Positions 13,801 through 26,187 are shown, numbered from the stretch's first letter. The stretch is 64,000 nt of DNA from Distichodus sexfasciatus (GCA_032718565.1 JAVGVS010000524.1:1-64000); one strand, 5' to 3'. Translations and numbers: made by a program. Notes: generated by a model not told the origin, from the letters alone.

Positions 13801-15934
13801 TGATTTTACTCTTCCGATCGGTCCTAATGGATGTATCTTTCATTAAGTCATTCACAAATGGAATTACTCATTCTAAAACATCGAAGCTCGCAGAGAACTT
13901 TGCTGGCTGTTCTGAAAGAAAACCTTGCATGTAAGGTAATCGTCTATGGCAAATCTTTTGAACTGTAATTCAATATTTGTAAAATATTTGATATTTGTAA
14001 GATCATGGACATGGCTTAACGTCAAATGATGCTAGTGCATGTCCAACTCCACCTTTGTTTTTCACCTGCGTTTTTGTTATAATTAGCCTAATCCCAATCA
14101 TACTGGCACAAAAGCATATTGGGGGACTTTATTCATAGCTTAATCTTGAGGTCTTTACTACTCTGATTCACTATGATTACTTTGAAGGGATAATTAGGTG
14201 CTAAAATCAGGGGCAATTTGACAGATGAAGAAAGCAGCTCAACATAAAACACTGTGTAAATGTCAAATATGACATGTAATCTTTCAGTAGCTAAGACTTT
14301 CCTCTTTTGCACTCCAATTTGGATGAGCCTGTATTCTCAGAGCTATTTAAATTATGTGCAGGGTGTGAAGAGGGGATATGAGCTTGATTCGTGGCTTGTT
14401 TTTTTGTTTTACAAATAAGCTTAGAAAATGCAGTTGTGATGATGCATAACAGCAATCTTTATCTGCAAAGTGCACAGCAAGTATAGATAAATGTCTATGG
14501 TATCTCCAGTCTGCTTTTTATATTTTTATACAGATATCTGTAGAACACAGAAGAGATTTAGTGCTTTGCTGATAGCTGGGGTATGTTGTACAATAATGTG
14601 GGATTTAAGCTCTGAATATGAACCTAAATGAAAAAAAAAAAACATTAAAAATTTTTAATTAACTACCTTATATTTACATTGTATATAATCAGCAAGCAGT
14701 ACATCTGACAATGTGATGGAATATTTAATTAAGAATATGTCATATTTAATATCATTACATAACCTCCACAAAATGAAATACTGTCATTGAGAATCAGTGG
14801 GAATAAATAATTTATTAAACATAGATGAAAATGCTTTGACAATATTCCGCTATGAGAATTAACAATGCACACGTTATTTACATTTCCCTGCCTGTCTGTC
14901 TTATTATTTGGTATTTCAGAGAAAGCCCTCATTTCACAAAGAGCGGATTATTTTATATATCTGACACTTGGATCTAAAGTGCTTCTCCAAACATGAAAAT
15001 AAATATATAAGACTGTTCTCATCCCCACTCCCCAGCGTTTTATGATAACATCTTAAGATAATATCACTGAGCTTCCTGATGTGAATGGCCTGACAGCATT
15101 TAAGCTCCGGCCTTTTAGTCGCTCCTCTGCGATTGTGGCACTAATGCGGAAACCCAGATGCTGGTAAAGCCTTTGCTTAAGCTCTTATTTAGAAGACTGT
15201 TTTCGGGTGCATCTAGGGCCACTTCTGATTACCTGCTCTAACAGCAAGCTACCCTAATAAGAGACGTGTGCAGGTAATTACCACATTGGAAGGATCAGTA
15301 TGCAGTGCACTGTTTTCCACGCCTCTGCTTAAGCTCTGTCTCTGGACCCCTAAAGCCGAACTGTTGAAATTGGATAATCTGTGTGCTTTGCCACAGTGTG
15401 AACTGTCCAAACCTTTGCAGAAGGATGGCAATTGTGCTCCCACTGGACCATGTCCTGTCTAGCTGACCGCAGAGATTGGCTGCATTTATGTAACATGCAA
15501 GGTTTTTTTTAGATAAACACAACATGGGGACATGGTGTAATCTAAGCAAACAACAAAACTCGCAAGAAGTAGAGGGAGGCTACGAAACCTATAAGCAAAA
15601 AGAACTAATTTCAGTGACATTCGCATTCTGTTGTTTTAAGATTTTGCACATTCTGATGCATGCCAGAAGAAAAGAGCAAGCATGACAGGTTGCAACCTTT
15701 AGTCTTCTTTTGCATTATATTGTAATAATTTTCCTCTTGAAACCTTTCTAAGGTTGTTTGTAAGGCTAGAATTAATGAACCCTTCAGGGTGCCATCATTG
15801 TCAACAAAGGACTTCTTTACATTTTGGTTTGTTCCAAGCAGAAATGTTATTTTTACATTCTGACTCTAATTGGTAGCCAGTTAGAATAAAACAAAGTTTA
15901 ATGACAATCTTCTTTCTTTCAAAAGATGCATCTT

Positions 15935-15935
<1 letters not shown>
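10871..15935. other. Gene-free 5 kb stretch
   Basis: Contains a short (TG)n run near 13049-13067 and AT-rich unique sequence. Reading frames at 12.0, 13.3-13.6 and 15.2-15.5 kb overlap on both strands and have no family features or splice context. I see no gene. Confidence 0.45.
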
Positions 15936-15984
<49 letters not shown>

Positions 15985-16002
15985 TATTATTATTATTATT
16001 AA
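15936..16002. repeat. (AAT)n followed by (ATT)n trinucleotide repeat
   Basis: About 45 bp of AAT repeats pass through a short 'aactatt' centre into ATT repeats, giving a self-complementary tract that can fold back. Confidence 0.9.
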
Positions 16003-16204
16003 TTACCTTCTGCAAGAAGTTAACAACAAATTTGGTCGTTAGCTAGCAATATCTAAAAAGCCTGTATGATATCTACTGCAAATTATGCATAAATATTCAG
16101 TAAGTTCAGAAATAGTCTACCTTACTGACAGTCGTAATCAGAAATTATCTACCTGATTTAGGTATTTGACAGTCGAGTAGTTGCTGGGTAGAGTGAATGA
16201 GTGT

Positions 16205-16640
16205 GTATATATTGACATCAGAGTCAAAATCAAAGTAAACTCGATTGTCATCTCTGCTATATACTGTACAAATACAGAGAGACGGAGGATGACATGGCCC
16301 AGTTTTCATTGTACAAAATAACAAAGAACAGGAACAACGAACAAATAGGTCACATCAAATAAACAATATATAAATAGAATATAAAATATATACTTTAAAC
16401 TAGAAATGGAGTATTAAATATAAATGTTAAAATAGAAGTAGAAGTAGAAAAAGAAACTATTAGGACTATATTAACTCAACTATGATCTTTTGAATTTAAG
16501 CACCGAATGCAACATGAGGTTAGTAACAGTTTCCATATGAAAAATTCTATATCCAGTCTATTAATAAAACAGTATCTCTTAAAAAGTCTGGCTAACAGAC
16601 TAACATAGTGGAGTAAGAGTGACATAATACAGACATAAAA
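16205..16640 (-). mobile_element. LINE 3' end, inverted copy of the 8.4-8.85 kb family
   Basis: On the minus strand the sequence ends with 'gtatttgtacagtatata' and 'gcagagatgacaatcgag', nearly the same as the tail at 8.79-8.85 kb on the plus strand. The remainder is the AT-rich untranslated part. There is no open reading frame of RT type. Confidence 0.6.
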
Positions 16641-16954
16641 TGTGGCCAACTAGGAAATGCAGCACAATTAATAGCACATGTATTTAAAGGCTGCCAAGGA
16701 AATAAACTTTTTGTTATTGATCATAGAAATTAAGTGAGTGATTTTTGTCTTTGTGAATAGGGTTGAGACAATTACAGATTTTGATAGTGCAATTATTGTC
16801 TGAGAAATAAGCACAGTTTCACAATTATTATAATGTGAATTAATTAATTTTACCAAATACCAATATATAAAAAACACAGAAACAACGCCAATTTTTTCTA
16901 TCACTTGCACTGTCTATGAAACTGCTTTCACTTTTGCGAGTCGTGTGCAGTCAT

Positions 16955-17111
16955 CATTAATATGGAAGGCCATTTGGGACTTAACGTATACTTTGACATC
17001 CGTGTTAACACATCAAAAAATAGCGTCTTAAAACTATGTGTTAACACATCCAATTTCAATGTCCTTTAATCAAAGTAGACATTAAGTCCCAAATGGCCTT
17101 CCATACATTAA
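16955..17111. mobile_element. 145-bp MITE with perfect 24-bp terminal inverted repeats
   Basis: The left end at 16961-16984 begins 'tatggaaggccatttggg'. The right end at 17082-17105 is its exact reverse complement over 24 bp. The flanks carry a 6-bp direct repeat 'cattaa' at 16955-16960 and 17106-17111. Alternatively, trimming one TA from each side gives a TA duplication of Tc1/mariner type. Inside lie two 'gtgttaacac' palindromes. The arms continue as imperfect complements, the left one apparently lacking about 20 bp present on the right. No coding capacity. Confidence 0.8.
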
Positions 17112-17329
17112 CACTCAGTGTTTGTCACACACACGTCACACGCACAATACAGGCATGGCATAAACAAATCACATTGATGAGTACAGCGCTGTTCTAATGG
17201 TTGAATGGATTTCAATTTGAAGAGCTCTGTGCTGCGTAAAAAATGTCTTCACCTGCATCTTTTTCCCCGCTGAAGGCTTTTTGCTCTGTGCGAGTTACAC
17301 CACTCGGTCTAAGGTACTGACTACCGGCA

Positions 17330-17450
17330 TAATATGCGTTTTTAAAGAATGTCATTACAATCACGGTGTAGAGGAGTTTTTACGATTAATTAACCGCTAC
17401 GTTTTAAACTGCGGTTAATCGTCAAACCGGGTAAACGTCTCACCCCTAAT
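17330..17450. repeat. Short hairpin-forming repeat
   Basis: 'acgattaattaaccg' and 'cggttaatcgt' face each other around a short AT loop at about 17382-17422, followed by 'ctcacccctaattgtg', a phrase common at the ends of fish repeats. Probably a transposon fragment of unknown class. Confidence 0.4.
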
Positions 17451-17690
17451 TGTGAACACACCACACCACACCACAGCACACAGAGCACCACAATGAAATG
17501 TGACCTCTGCCTTTGACCCGAATGCAAAGGAGCAGTGGGCAGCTTTTTGGCAGCGCCCTGGGATCAGTGCTTGAGTAGTAGATTGCTTGTGAGTACCTCA
17601 GAGGTAACTTTACTGGTTTGGGACTTTAACTGCCCACCTTCTGATCACAGGGATAACTCCCTAACTGCTACACTACCAACCGCCCCATGT
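17450..17690 (-). mobile_element. tRNA-derived SINE, second family
   Basis: Read on the minus strand: 'ggggcggttggtagtgtag' and 'cagttagggagttatccctg' form a tRNA-like head. It is followed by 'gtactcacaagc', 'tgcccactgctccttt' and a tail with 'cacatttcattgtggtg' and 'gtgtggtgtgttcacaat'. The same layout occurs on the plus strand at 25.34 and 37.67 kb, so this is a family with at least three copies in the window. Confidence 0.75.
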
Positions 17691-18949
17691 GTACAGTATT
17701 AACATACTTGAGCTAATTTGAGCACCATAAGTTACTTGGTCAAAAATGTCTTTATTTGATCAATTTAGACTTAGTTAACTCCATGAAAGGTGTACAATTG
17801 AATTTTAACCTACTCTGTCTGATTATGAAGAAATAGAAAAATGCTTGTCTGACCCATGGATTAAGGGTTAATTTCTATTTTCTTGAAGATGATTGGAAAC
17901 AACATTATTACCCAGTTATTTGCATGATCTAATATTTTATTTTGTAGCAATGTACTTTTCAATTCTCATTTTTTCTTTGGTCTGTTTCTAATCCTTCATT
18001 AGACATACCTACGTGTCATAACATTTTTCTTCACTGACAGGAAAAGTATGAAATCACAGAGTGACTATTATCTATTCTGTTTTTAATGCAGACAGCCTCC
18101 ACTCTGACTGGGTCTGTCAGCCTATGTGCCAGCAGCAGTGGTTAGTCTTATTTTGGAGGATAGAAGGGCTGCAAGACAGTGGCAGCTATTACATGCAGCA
18201 GGATGTGGCAGACATGGCATTTAGAGGTCAGAGGTCCTGTAGTGCCCACTTCATCCAGCATGGAGTAGACGGAAAATAAAGGCTTTAGTGTTTAGTGGAC
18301 ATCTTTAGTGTTTGTAGTGTATTTTTACCTTTCATTTTATTTTGTCAGAACGCTGGCACCTCTCTTCATGTTTTGATGGTTTAAAATCTACTCAAGTGTG
18401 ATCACTTTACGTGTTTTTGCTGTTATTTATAGTATTTCTGGTATTTGTACAACAATCAATAGTGGTGCTGATCATTCAGCTTATTAGCATGCCATACAGG
18501 ACACCAGAGTGAAATAGATAATTTAATAATGACATTATTTAACTATCAGTTTAGAATACATTTTCATTTCTTTAAACTCCAATTTGTAAAATGGAATAAA
18601 CCTGAAATGGATGATGATTTGCATTTTTTTCCTCTCCGTAATTGACACTGTCAAGACAGTCATTGTCACTGTCACAAGTATCAAGAATACCTACCACCAA
18701 AAACGTAGAATTATTCTTTGAATTTTGCAATATCATAAAAGTGACTCAGCTGAGAGAGCTGAAAGTCTAAGTTTCTTACGGAAGCTTAAGGCAGCAAACA
18801 TGCATACTCTAGTTCATGTATGAACTCATAATGAATCTTTAACACACTGTTTGACATATTATAGCTGAAGGGAATAAAAGTGGGATCAGCCCGCACAGCC
18901 TGAAGCGTGAGCTCTCACCTAACAATGCCGAACCTCCCGCCACATGCCT

Positions 18950-18963
18950 GTTGCCATGGCAAC
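18950..18963. promoter_or_regulatory. Perfect X-box palindrome (RFX-type site)
   Basis: The 14-mer GTTGCCATGGCAAC is a perfect palindrome and fits the RFX consensus, two half-sites GTTGCC/GGCAAC with a 2-bp spacer. No gene start is recognisable nearby, so any role (for example as a distal enhancer) is inference. Weaker relatives lie at about 22548 and 26201. Confidence 0.4.
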
Positions 18964-19539
18964 GTCTTAGATATCCAGACTAGATGGAGCAAGGGAGTCT
19001 TGAGTTATGCTAATTTCTTATTCTTCACAGACTACATCTCAAAAGATCATCTGGCCCTGTATCATTGGAGGCATTAGGCCTAATGGTGGCCTTTTTAGCA
19101 TGTCAGTCTAACACTTTCATCTCAGCAATTAAGGTGATTGGTCTGGAAAAATCAATCACTTCTTATCCTCAATAATTCGCCTGAAATTCTGATCAGACAG
19201 AAATTTGATGGAATTTCTAGTGAAAGCTTTTTTCATTCCCTTTCTAGTTAAAGCTGATTAAATATATAACCTCCTTTTGTGCAAACATGTAATGTAGCCT
19301 AGAGGCTGTCCATAGTGAACGAATGCATGGTCTAGATAAAGTATCTGAAAGGCCTATATCTTGATCTTGAGGGTTGGTGCGGGCGCCAGACCACAGCCTC
19401 AGCCAGACACTTTGAAACTTGAGATAGCAGCACATTAGAAGCCCATCACAGGCTGTTAAATGACTAATGTCACCGGCCAGAAGTACCAGACTGTCACTGC
19501 ATGCCACGTGGGAGTTGTGGTGATAGTAGCATGACTTAC

Positions 19540-19690
19540 TCATTCTCTATGTAGTAGCTCCAGTTCCTGCTTGTGTCCCTCTGCTCTTGGGTTTAAGTCA
19601 CAAAGATTAAAGAGACGTCTTAATAATGTACCCTTATTGTCCTTAAAAGTCATGAAGACATTTAAAATAAACACTACATCACCACTGGGT
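19540..19690. repeat. Unnamed dispersed repeat, copy 1
   Basis: The sequence from 'ctatgtagtagctccag' through 'gtcacaaagattaaa' to 'ccttaaaagtcatgaag' recurs in diverged form at 23.48 and 53.63 kb. It is part of an old interspersed repeat whose class I cannot name. Confidence 0.6.
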
Positions 19691-19919
19691 TTAATGTTGT
19701 GCTGTCAATATTAATGTTGTCCACTAAATGTCCACTTAAGCATTTTTCTCTCCTAACATATAAAATGCCTGCAACTTCTTTTATAACATTTCGTGGAGGA
19801 CAACAATCCAAACAGTCTACATTTGTTTTATTTGTTACATAAAATGTCACTTCTTTAGTCTAAACCATCCTGATCTCCCTCTGCAATCCTCTGTTCTGCT
19901 ACCAGAAGCTGACTTTTCT

Positions 19920-20155
19920 TGAGCTCCTTATCCTAGTTTAGGTGTGTCTAACCTGATGTCCTACACCTGTGTTGGTGTGTATTTGTTTGTCTCTACTCTG
20001 GGTCTTTGTCTTGCATCTATTGTCCTCTATGGGAGTGTTCTTAGGTTCCTACGTTTGGATTGGTGGATTTGTTACTGTTAACTCGCTATTAAAGTTTACT
20101 GTAGTCCCCATCTCCTTTTGACCTTTCTGTAGCCACGCTGGTGACAATAATATAA
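19920..20155 (+). mobile_element. Possible LTR fragment
   Basis: Pyrimidine-rich sequence with 'gctattaaagtttac' (a poly-A-signal-like motif) and a terminal 'cacgctggtgaca' resembles the 3' half of fish LTRs. No partner LTR or internal region is visible. Weak call. Confidence 0.3.
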
Positions 20156-20391
20156 GGCACATAGTTCCATGTAAAAAAAGAGCATGATAAGTGCAAACAT
20201 GTTAACAATAGGCCTAGTTATATTGTGGAAAATACGTGAAACTTCAACAGTAATATTTTGGTATGTGTCAGATGGAATGAGGTGTTGTGAAGAGAGGAAG
20301 CTGGTTAAGCAGAGATATGGATTTGGGAAAATATTGTTCAGCTGCCTGGTGGGTGTGATTGCCTTAAAGTGCTTCTTCCTGTAGGGAAGCT

Positions 20392-20810
20392 TTAGAAATA
20401 AGCGTTATCCAGGTTAGGTTGGGCCTCAGCAATCTTGGTAGCCCGATCTGCAATTGTAGAGATGTGCAACTTGGTAAAGGATAGAAAGTTGCATCTGATT
20501 GCTTTCTCAGCACACTTGATAATGGGCTCCAACTGCTTTTTTGGAGTCTGCAGCAGCAAAGTCATAGCAGGCAATAACAGGAGAAGTGATCACACTTTCA
20601 ATGACGGCTCTGTCCAACTGTATGAGGATGGGTCACGCCACGCTGGGTTTCTCGAGTGTGTCTCTGTCTCTGAAAATATGCACTGCTGTGAATTTTCTGA
20701 GAAATGGGTAATGTTTTAATCCAAGCTGAGAGCTCTGGAGACGACAGTGGCCAAGAATTTGCAGGATTCCACCACAATGGTGTCAATGACTGATGGAACA
20801 ACACAGTGCT
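20392..20810 (-). pseudogene. LINE reverse-transcriptase C-terminal relic
   Basis: On the minus strand, broken frames read 'SCKFLATVVSRALSLD' followed by a stop. Further on, a frame ending near 20395 contains 'CAEKAIRCNFLSFTKLHIS' and 'RATKIAEAQPNLDNAYF'. These match the style of the C-terminal part of fish L2/CR1 open reading frames ('...AEKIIGCNLPSL...R...KI...HP...LF'). Stops and frameshifts make it non-functional. No catalytic motif is present in the fragment. Confidence 0.6.
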
Positions 20811-21024
20811 TCCTTAAATCTATTAGCATTGCAGCTTTTTCAGATTGTTAGGGAAATGTCACACTGGGAGAAAGGAAACTTCCTGTCTATTCAAAGAAAC
20901 ATTTGATTATTTTTATTTATTCCACATATTTTTTGGAAATATTGACCTTTCTTGGAAGATTTTTTTTTTAAAGAATGTGATACACACTTTCCCGATGTTA
21001 AAATAAGATCACCGATCACCTATA

Positions 21025-21505
21025 TATGTAGTCATGTGAAAAAGTTAGGACACCCCACTAAATATTTCATTCTTTATTAAGAAATATCAGCATATCAATA
21101 TTTAATCTTCTTTCAGATAATATCTATAGACAATGGTCATATAACTTCATCTTTTGAGCTAAAACAAGAAACAAATTCATTTATTTAACAAAAAAGACAT
21201 TGAAGTTGAAGTGAGTGTGGACCATGCATCATGACAATGTCCCAAAACATTCCAGGAAATCTAACAAGGAATGGCTTAGGAGGAAGAAATGGAGAGTTCT
21301 GGAATGGCCAAGTCAAACTCAGTTGTATTGTATGCAAGAAATTCTTCAAATATAACACAGCTTAAGGAATTTTGCATTGAAGAGTGGGGAAAAATCTTTG
21401 TTAGTTGATGTCAGAGATTGTTAGAAGAGATAGAAAATGGTTATTTTAGCCAAAGGGGGAAATACTTACCATTAGAGCATGGGGTGCCTAACTTTTATCT
21501 TAGTG
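21025..21505 (+). mobile_element. Tc1/mariner-type transposon remnant
   Basis: The left end carries 'aaaaagttaggacacccc' (21039-21056) and the right end 'ggggtgcctaactttta' (21481-21497). These form imperfect terminal inverted repeats. The interior phrases 'ttctggaatggccaag', 'gcaagaaattcttcaa' and 'gaattttgcattgaagag' match the 3' half of a widespread fish mariner-like element, including remnants of its transposase C-terminus. The length is far below an autonomous copy and frames are broken. Confidence 0.7.
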
Positions 21506-23195
21506 AATTTGGATTACTTTGGATTACTTCCACACTACTTTTTACAACAGTATGAACATGGCAATCACACCCTTCATATTCCGCCATCTCTCTTCTTTTA
21601 ACGCTTATAGTCCTAAATTTGGGGCATTTTCTACCTTTCTTTTTAGGCTTATTATAGTGTGTGTGTCTTATGTTGTGTTCAGGACATCCTGCACTACTCA
21701 GATTTTGATGTGTAAATGCCAACAATCTTGAAATCAGTCCATTTCTGATTAAAACTGACTTGCACCTGTAGAATTATTTTAATTTTCTTTTTTTATGTAG
21801 TATGAAAGTGATGGAACTGTAAATATAACTGCTAGAAATAGTAGAAATAGAACAAAAAATAGAACATAGGCTTGCGGAGTTTTAATTAGGTAGAGACATT
21901 ATATAGCTTAGTACTATGAAGAAAAATTAGATAAGTGCCAGGCAGAAACACTTTTGGAATCCATCTGGATATAGAGTAAAGTTATTTGATAACAAAGCAT
22001 TCATTTTTCTATATTTATTTTTTTGCTCTAACAATATTTTCTGATTAATTGAACAGGAAGAAATAGTAAAGTATGGCATATTTTGGCAATTTGGATTTAT
22101 TTTGGTCTTATTTCTGGGAGATAACGTTTTTGCGCATGATTACATTCCACATTAGAGCCGTTTGGCATTATGGCATTCCATATGAGAGCCGCATCACAAA
22201 AATGTCATTTTTCGCAATTACTTCGGTTTTTGTGCACGGAACTTCTTACAAATAATTGCATTCGTCGATGTTGAAAGGTTGATTTGACCTATTTATGGAA
22301 CATTATGCTTTTGTGTGCTCTCTGGGTCCTTGCAATTAATTCATATGTGGAAATATGGACATATATGAAAAGCTGCAGTTTTGCCTTTTGTACGCATGTC
22401 ATCACTCTGCTTGTCAATATTCCTACATAATCAATAAAATGTTGTTGTTTTTTTCCTATAAGACAACAGCTCAGGATTGACTAAAATTTCTCAACTTGCT
22501 GCTCCTTTACTATCTTCCTGTGGGCAGTTGTGAGCTGATAGCAGTCATGTTGCTATGGAAACAGCCTGGACTGATGGAGGAGGAAGGGGGGAGGTTTATC
22601 ACCAAATGGAGCTGAAAATATCTGGCAACCCAGACAATTCCTTTTTTAATGTTCTTTTTTTCAAGATGTTCTACAATGTGTGGCACAGATTTGCCAGCTG
22701 ATACAGACTTGTAGCACTATTACAGTTTGTAATTTGGAAGAATAGATTTTTTGTAGGAAATCGAATCTATGTGTCTTAAACCAAATTATTACATATTACT
22801 GAGTGAACATTTGGCAGCAGTTTTTACTCTCTGAGTTTACTCTCTCCCTTCCCACTGAACTCCCCCTAGCCCTAATACAAAATCTTTGCATTTGTGTGTC
22901 GCTTAATGGTTTCAATGCTCTGTTATTTTTATTCTTAAACATGTATGAATGTTTGTTCCTCTGATAAAGGCATGGGTCTATAAATTACTGCAAAGGCACA
23001 TAGCCCAGTTATTATCAAATAAAAACATGGCAAATTGGAGATGCTTCACATTTACCCAGCTGATTCACATCTACATTCTGCTTTGAAGGCTCACTTGACC
23101 CAGTCATTTCTCTCTTGACCCTCTTGCTCCCCTCTTGTACATGGGGGTCATTTGGGTGTTTAAGTCATCAGGGTTTTCTTTAGGGGGAAAGGTTC

Positions 23196-23230
<35 letters not shown>

Positions 23231-25180
23231 CAGGGAGGAAGAGCTTTCATAAATGCACTAACTATCAGTACCAAATAATGACATTGTATTGGATGGATTC
23301 ATAGACAGATGAAATGCTAGATGGATATTAAAGCACACTTTTGAGAATTTAGTATGTTCATAGTTAATTTTAAAATGTCATTAATTGTAAGCCCTGACAG
23401 CCTTGCAAAATCTCTCTCTTTCCCCAAATTAAATTTCACAAAATTAAATTAATAAGGTAGTTCTGGCCATTGTAGCATGCACATTCACTATGTATTAGCT
23501 GCAGATGCTGCTTGTATCCCTTTGCTCTGGTGTTGTAGTTGCAAAGATTAAATGCCAGCTAACAAAATGCTGCGTTACAATCCTAAAAGTCACAAAGACC
23601 TTTAAACGTAACACTATATATTAATATTTGGGTGTGACTTTGGAGCACAAGACCAAAATTGGATGCTGAAATGCACAATGGTATTTCAAAATCTGCAACA
23701 TTCAAAAAATCCCCAAAGCATTCTGCCTATTTTTGGCCTAGTAAACCAAAACTCTTGGTTGAAGTCTGAAGTAGCTTTTTTGCTGGAATCTCATATATAC
23801 AGTCACAATCACTCTTTGGCATACTTGGACTATGATGATAAAAAAGGTGCAAAAGGTGACCTTCATATTTCAACTGGTTGATACATTAAAAAAAAAAAGC
23901 TACAAGAAGTGCAGATATCTCAGCATTTGATGCATGTCAGGTGGAAATGTGCTTGTAGAACAAAATGCTGACTAAAAAGAAGTATGGAGTATAATGTAAA
24001 ACTGTACAGAAGAAAAATTAGTATTCCACATAAGGCCCAGTGTTAATTAAAAACCCATGCAGAACCCTGACTGTAAAAATCATCAGGTCCTCAAAATGAC
24101 AATCTAGTGTTGTTGCAAAAAACTAAAAATGTCTGCATGTGCTGTAGAGACATTAGTTATTAGCTGGAATGCCATTTAAACAGTATATTTTTAAAAATAG
24201 GTGAAATAGGTTTATGTTCAGTCTGGGTTTTTAAATTCATTACCATGGGCTGGTGTAATGGCTCATGTTGTCCCCATAACCTACAAATTTCTCTGCCACA
24301 AGACCCACTCCTATGTGACTCTGTTTCACGTCACTGAGCAAATGCAGGTGCCTGTCTCTTTCTTTTCACACTCAACCAGTCAACTCCACTGCACAGGCTA
24401 TTTCAGGACTAATTGATGTCTGAGTCTGGAATGAGGAAAGACACCAGAAAACAATCACATTTTCGTCCCTTCCGAGACAGATGCCAAGATACCTTTGGGT
24501 CCTGCCACCTTTGTGCTGTCTTGACTTAACAGAAAAAAACATATGATATCCTTAAATTGCATGAATGTCCTACATTGATTATAAAGAAAAGTGTAACTCA
24601 TCGAAACATTTCAGTTAGGAACATGATTCATGCTCATGCTAATATGAAGGACAAGATGTTCTGATAATGGAGCCATAAAATGCTGTCCTAACCCATTGCA
24701 TGACTCACTGTAAACTCGCCAGTACCAGTCACCCTACTAACATGACAGAAGCATCTGAAAAAGATAGCCACTTTCCCCATGGGAACACAGAGCCCCCTAT
24801 TTAAAAGGCTTGTTGCAGGAAAGTTCTTCAAATGGTGTACAGGTGTCGTGGCCGTCACAAGCTGGTGGTTTGTGTATTCTATTCCTGTGACAAATTTGGC
24901 AAGGGAAGAGCCGTGGGAAAAGTATGTCCGGGAAACAAAGGACTACGTTGATGAATGTCATTAAGTGGCTGACATGTTAGTCATGTAACGCTATTTTATT
25001 TAGGACTGATTTTTAAAGAATTAATTAAAACAAATGTCAGCAGCAATCAAAACACTACAGCCCTTTGGGCATTATTCAAATAAATACCTGTGCATTAATC
25101 TTTGTGCAAGGTAAAAGGGTGGCACATGAGAAACACATAGGGTCTTGAAGCCTTGATTTGGTGTAACTGACAATTGCCAG
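21506..25180. other. Gene-free stretch with simple repeats
   Basis: Contains a (GA)n run at 23199-23229 and a diverged dispersed repeat at about 23466-23612. The rest is AT-rich, with short reading frames of no recognisable family. Confidence 0.45.
23466..23612. repeat. Unnamed dispersed repeat, copy 2
   Basis: 'cactatgtattagctgcag', 'ttgcaaagattaaatg' and 'tcctaaaagtcacaaagac' parallel the copies at 19.54 and 53.63 kb in the same order and spacing. Confidence 0.6.
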
Positions 25181-25185
25181 AAAGC

Positions 25186-25335
25186 TCATTCATTCAATCT
25201 CTATCCAAACCACTTATCAGGGTTGCGGGGATTGCAGCGTATCCCAGGACTTTGGTGTGAGGTGGAGACTAACTCTGGGCCAACATGCACTCACACAAAC
25301 ACACATTCAGACCTAAGCGAACAATTTAATCGTCT
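25186..25335 (-). mobile_element. Truncated SINE 3' part (HE1/V-SINE-like)
   Basis: The left edge 'tcattcattcaatctctat' is the antisense of the ATGA tail. It is followed by 'ccacttatcagggttgcgg' and 'acacattcag', equivalent to the 3' half of the SINEs at 2.25 and 4.5 kb. It ends abruptly at 'acaatttaa', where another SINE begins. Confidence 0.65.
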
Positions 25336-25540
25336 TACAGTTAGGGCGTTCGCCCTGTGATCAGAAGGTCGCCGGTTCGAATCCCAGGACCGGCAAACGT
25401 ATTACTGAGGTTCTCATAAGCAAGATTCCATCCCTGGGTGCTGCCCATGTTAGGTGCCCACTGCTCCTTCATGGACGGATCCAACCCAGGTCCTCCTTGC
25501 TTGAGGCAACATTGTTCTGCCCTGCCAGAAAGCTCACATT
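25336..25540 (+). mobile_element. tRNA-derived SINE, second family
   Basis: The tRNA-like head includes 'cagttagggcgttcgccct', 'gatcagaaggtcgcc' and a clean B-box 'ggttcgaatccc'. It is followed by 'tgcccatgttaggtgccc' and 'actgctccttcatgg', shared with the copy at 37.67 kb. It is not a functional tRNA because the acceptor stem is not closed. It directly abuts the truncated SINE to its left. Confidence 0.75.
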
Positions 25541-25544
25541 TGCA

Positions 25545-25960
25545 TAACATTTACATTACATTTACATTTACAGCATTTAGCAGATGCTCTTATCCAGAGC
25601 AATGTACAACAGTGTCATGTAGTTAACGACTGTTCTTCAATCTGTTAAGATAGACTTGTAACAACAGTCATCCAACTAAAATACTGCCAGCTATGTTACA
25701 CACCTTAAAAATCCCTGTTAGAGAAAATCAGACGTTAGAGCACAGACAACAAAAGTACCTATTAATGATATAGAGTTTTTTAGGATAAACAAAGTAAACA
25801 ATAAGTATGAGTAGTTAGTCTCCCTTGATACTTCTTGAAGAGGTGGGTCTTCAGGCGATGTGGAATGGTGACAAAGGTTAAAAGGTGAAATGAGGAGGGT
25901 TTCCACACTTTCTCCCATGTAAAGGAATTAAAGTGCAAGAATTAGAGAAAACCTTTTTTT
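25545..25960. repeat. Dispersed repeat with (ATTTAC)n start
   Basis: 'catttacatttacagcattt' and 'agcagatgctcttatcc' are hallmarks of a very common fish repeat. Further phrases ('gtcatccaactaaaatactg', 'aggtgggtcttcaggcgatg') belong to the same or an adjoining element. The class is not certain. Confidence 0.5.
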
Positions 25961-26187
25961 CCCCCCAACACCTTGTGCCAGACAGGGTAGGCAGGGTGCA
26001 ACCATGTTCTAACCTGGGGCTGTTTCTTATTCCACTCCCAGCAGTCTGGCCCAGTCCAACCAGTCCCATAATCCTCTCTTCTAGTTCAGGGAGCCAATGA
26101 GTAAAGGCACAGCTACGCAATTACCCAGCGAGAAGCAACATGAGCTCCAAATAACAGGACGCGTGCAGACCATTTCTTTTGTCCCTG

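Noticed and set aside
25336..25410. Possible tRNA gene
   Set aside because: A- and B-box-like sequences are present but the acceptor stem does not close, and the unit continues into a SINE body shared with other copies.
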